Source: Solenopsis invicta (Eukaryota > Arthropoda > Insecta > Hymenoptera > Formicidae). From it: a stretch of 64,000 bases of DNA. Of the stretch, positions 63,307-64,000 are shown one piece after another; the stretch's first letter is position 1, and each line of letters starts with the position of its first letter. The notes beneath the pieces were generated by a model. That model saw only the letters and a list, made by a program, of their open reading frames with translations, did not search any database and was not told the origin of the DNA. The position numbers and the translations under genes were made by a program. Where the stretch lies: contig NC_052677.1 in NCBI RefSeq assembly GCF_016802725.1, positions 15,798,329 to 15,862,328 on the forward strand, in the 5' to 3' direction.

Positions 63307-64000
63307 TGAATCATCCACGACGACTGTAGGCGTCAATGCCATTATCCTTATCGCCGCGTTTAGAGAGATTATTCCCGTTCGATGGCTGAGCAAATAACGG
63401 CGCAATGTCGCTCGAGTGCGTTAGCCTAGAAGGCGAGCGAAGTGCATATTTAACGCAGATTTTAAGTGCCCGGCTTGGCCGACGGCTGACCATTGGTCGA
63501 GTCTAAAACTGCATTTGAGGAAATATTTCTCGAGTACGCGATTAAATCCTCGGATATGAACGGTTAATTTCGCCTAGTGCTTAGCGGTTGTTTACGAGAT
63601 GCAATTGTCTGCTCGGGAGAGAGATTGTATTACCTCAATGTAACCTCGATATCTACCTATATTAGGCATTCTACGAAATTACATTAGCGGTAAGAGCAGA
63701 AACTTATCTCCAATGTAATCAGCAGTTAGCTCTTTGTTAATAAAGAAAATGGAAAATAATATTATTTTTAATTAGAAAATTACAATTAAGCTTGCAGAAG
63801 ATGATCCTAATTTTTATCTACCCATTTCGAAGATACAATCTCTATTTAAAAATTGTTTGGTCAAAATAATTAATAGTATTTAATACCGAAATTAAGACAA
63901 ATTGTGCTAAGAAAAATAGAACTCAGATTGCTGCACGCGAGACGAACTTCCTACGCAAGAATAAAAATTTGGGTCAATAGTCGATTTCATTAATCTCCCT

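Larger units (their letters stand above)
47556..64000. other. Upstream trc region / intergenic; no coding exon recognised
   Basis: It must contain trc 5' non-coding exon(s) and promoter if transcription starts within the window. GC-rich patches near 51950-52330, 53220-53560, 56290-56790 and 58440-58790 are candidate promoter or exon areas. A good minus-strand donor (GGC|GTAAGT) ends at 52129, but others exist (near 48448 and 52828), so no exon is called. The remaining DNA is AT-rich with microsatellites. Confidence 0.4.

Noticed and set aside
62929..63405. 158-codon minus-strand frame with Arg run
   Set aside because: The Arg run comes from the (ACG)n microsatellite at 63282. The rest has no recognisable motif.

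Overview
The window looks like nuclear DNA of an insect, most likely a hymenopteran and plausibly an ant. The evidence is multi-exon genes with GT..AG introns, insect-type orthologues, GC-rich CpG-dense islands set in very AT-rich DNA, many (GA)n/(TA)n/(GT)n microsatellites, and mariner-type miniature elements whose ends resemble TTAGGTTGG. Nothing bacterial, no operon, no CRISPR and no tRNA was recognised. The species call is inference; the gene identities are read from translated sequence compared with family knowledge.

Only two protein-coding genes can be supported, and they converge. On the plus strand the window ends the gene for an NR2F (COUP-TF) nuclear receptor, the seven-up (svp) orthologue: one terminal exon at 14387-14661 encodes the last 90 residues of the ligand-binding domain. 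Everything from 1 to 14386 is then probably svp intron. It holds several GC-rich islands with homeodomain-like and Sox-like motifs, plus small repeats. On the minus strand lies a complete tricornered (trc, NDR/STK38 kinase) coding sequence of nine exons between 47544 and 42400, giving 464 residues with all catalytic and regulatory landmarks. Its start-codon exon begins at a splice acceptor, so at least one non-coding 5' exon lies further right (above 47555) and could not be located.

Between the two genes is a gene desert of about 26 kb. Its main feature is a 3.9 kb giant inverted repeat (23904-27766) with arms of about 1.9 kb, each made of degenerate tandem units of about 480 bp. This matches the architecture of foldback (FB/Galileo-like) transposons. 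Both arms keep matching exon-intron-exon signals facing outward, which is the least explained thing in the window. Smaller elements include two mariner-like MITEs, a 146 bp hairpin MITE just behind the svp stop codon, a possible 650 bp TIR element, a microsatellite lodged inside an inverted repeat, and several isolated hairpins.

From 47556 to 64000 no coding exon was recognised. The stretch probably contains the trc promoter, 5' non-coding exon(s) and intergenic DNA. Within trc, points worth a second look are a 3' splice site preceded by 23 adenines instead of a pyrimidine tract, a Trp-to-Cys change in the kinase domain, a Gly/Ser insertion ahead of the activation-segment serine, and an in-frame alternative N-terminus.
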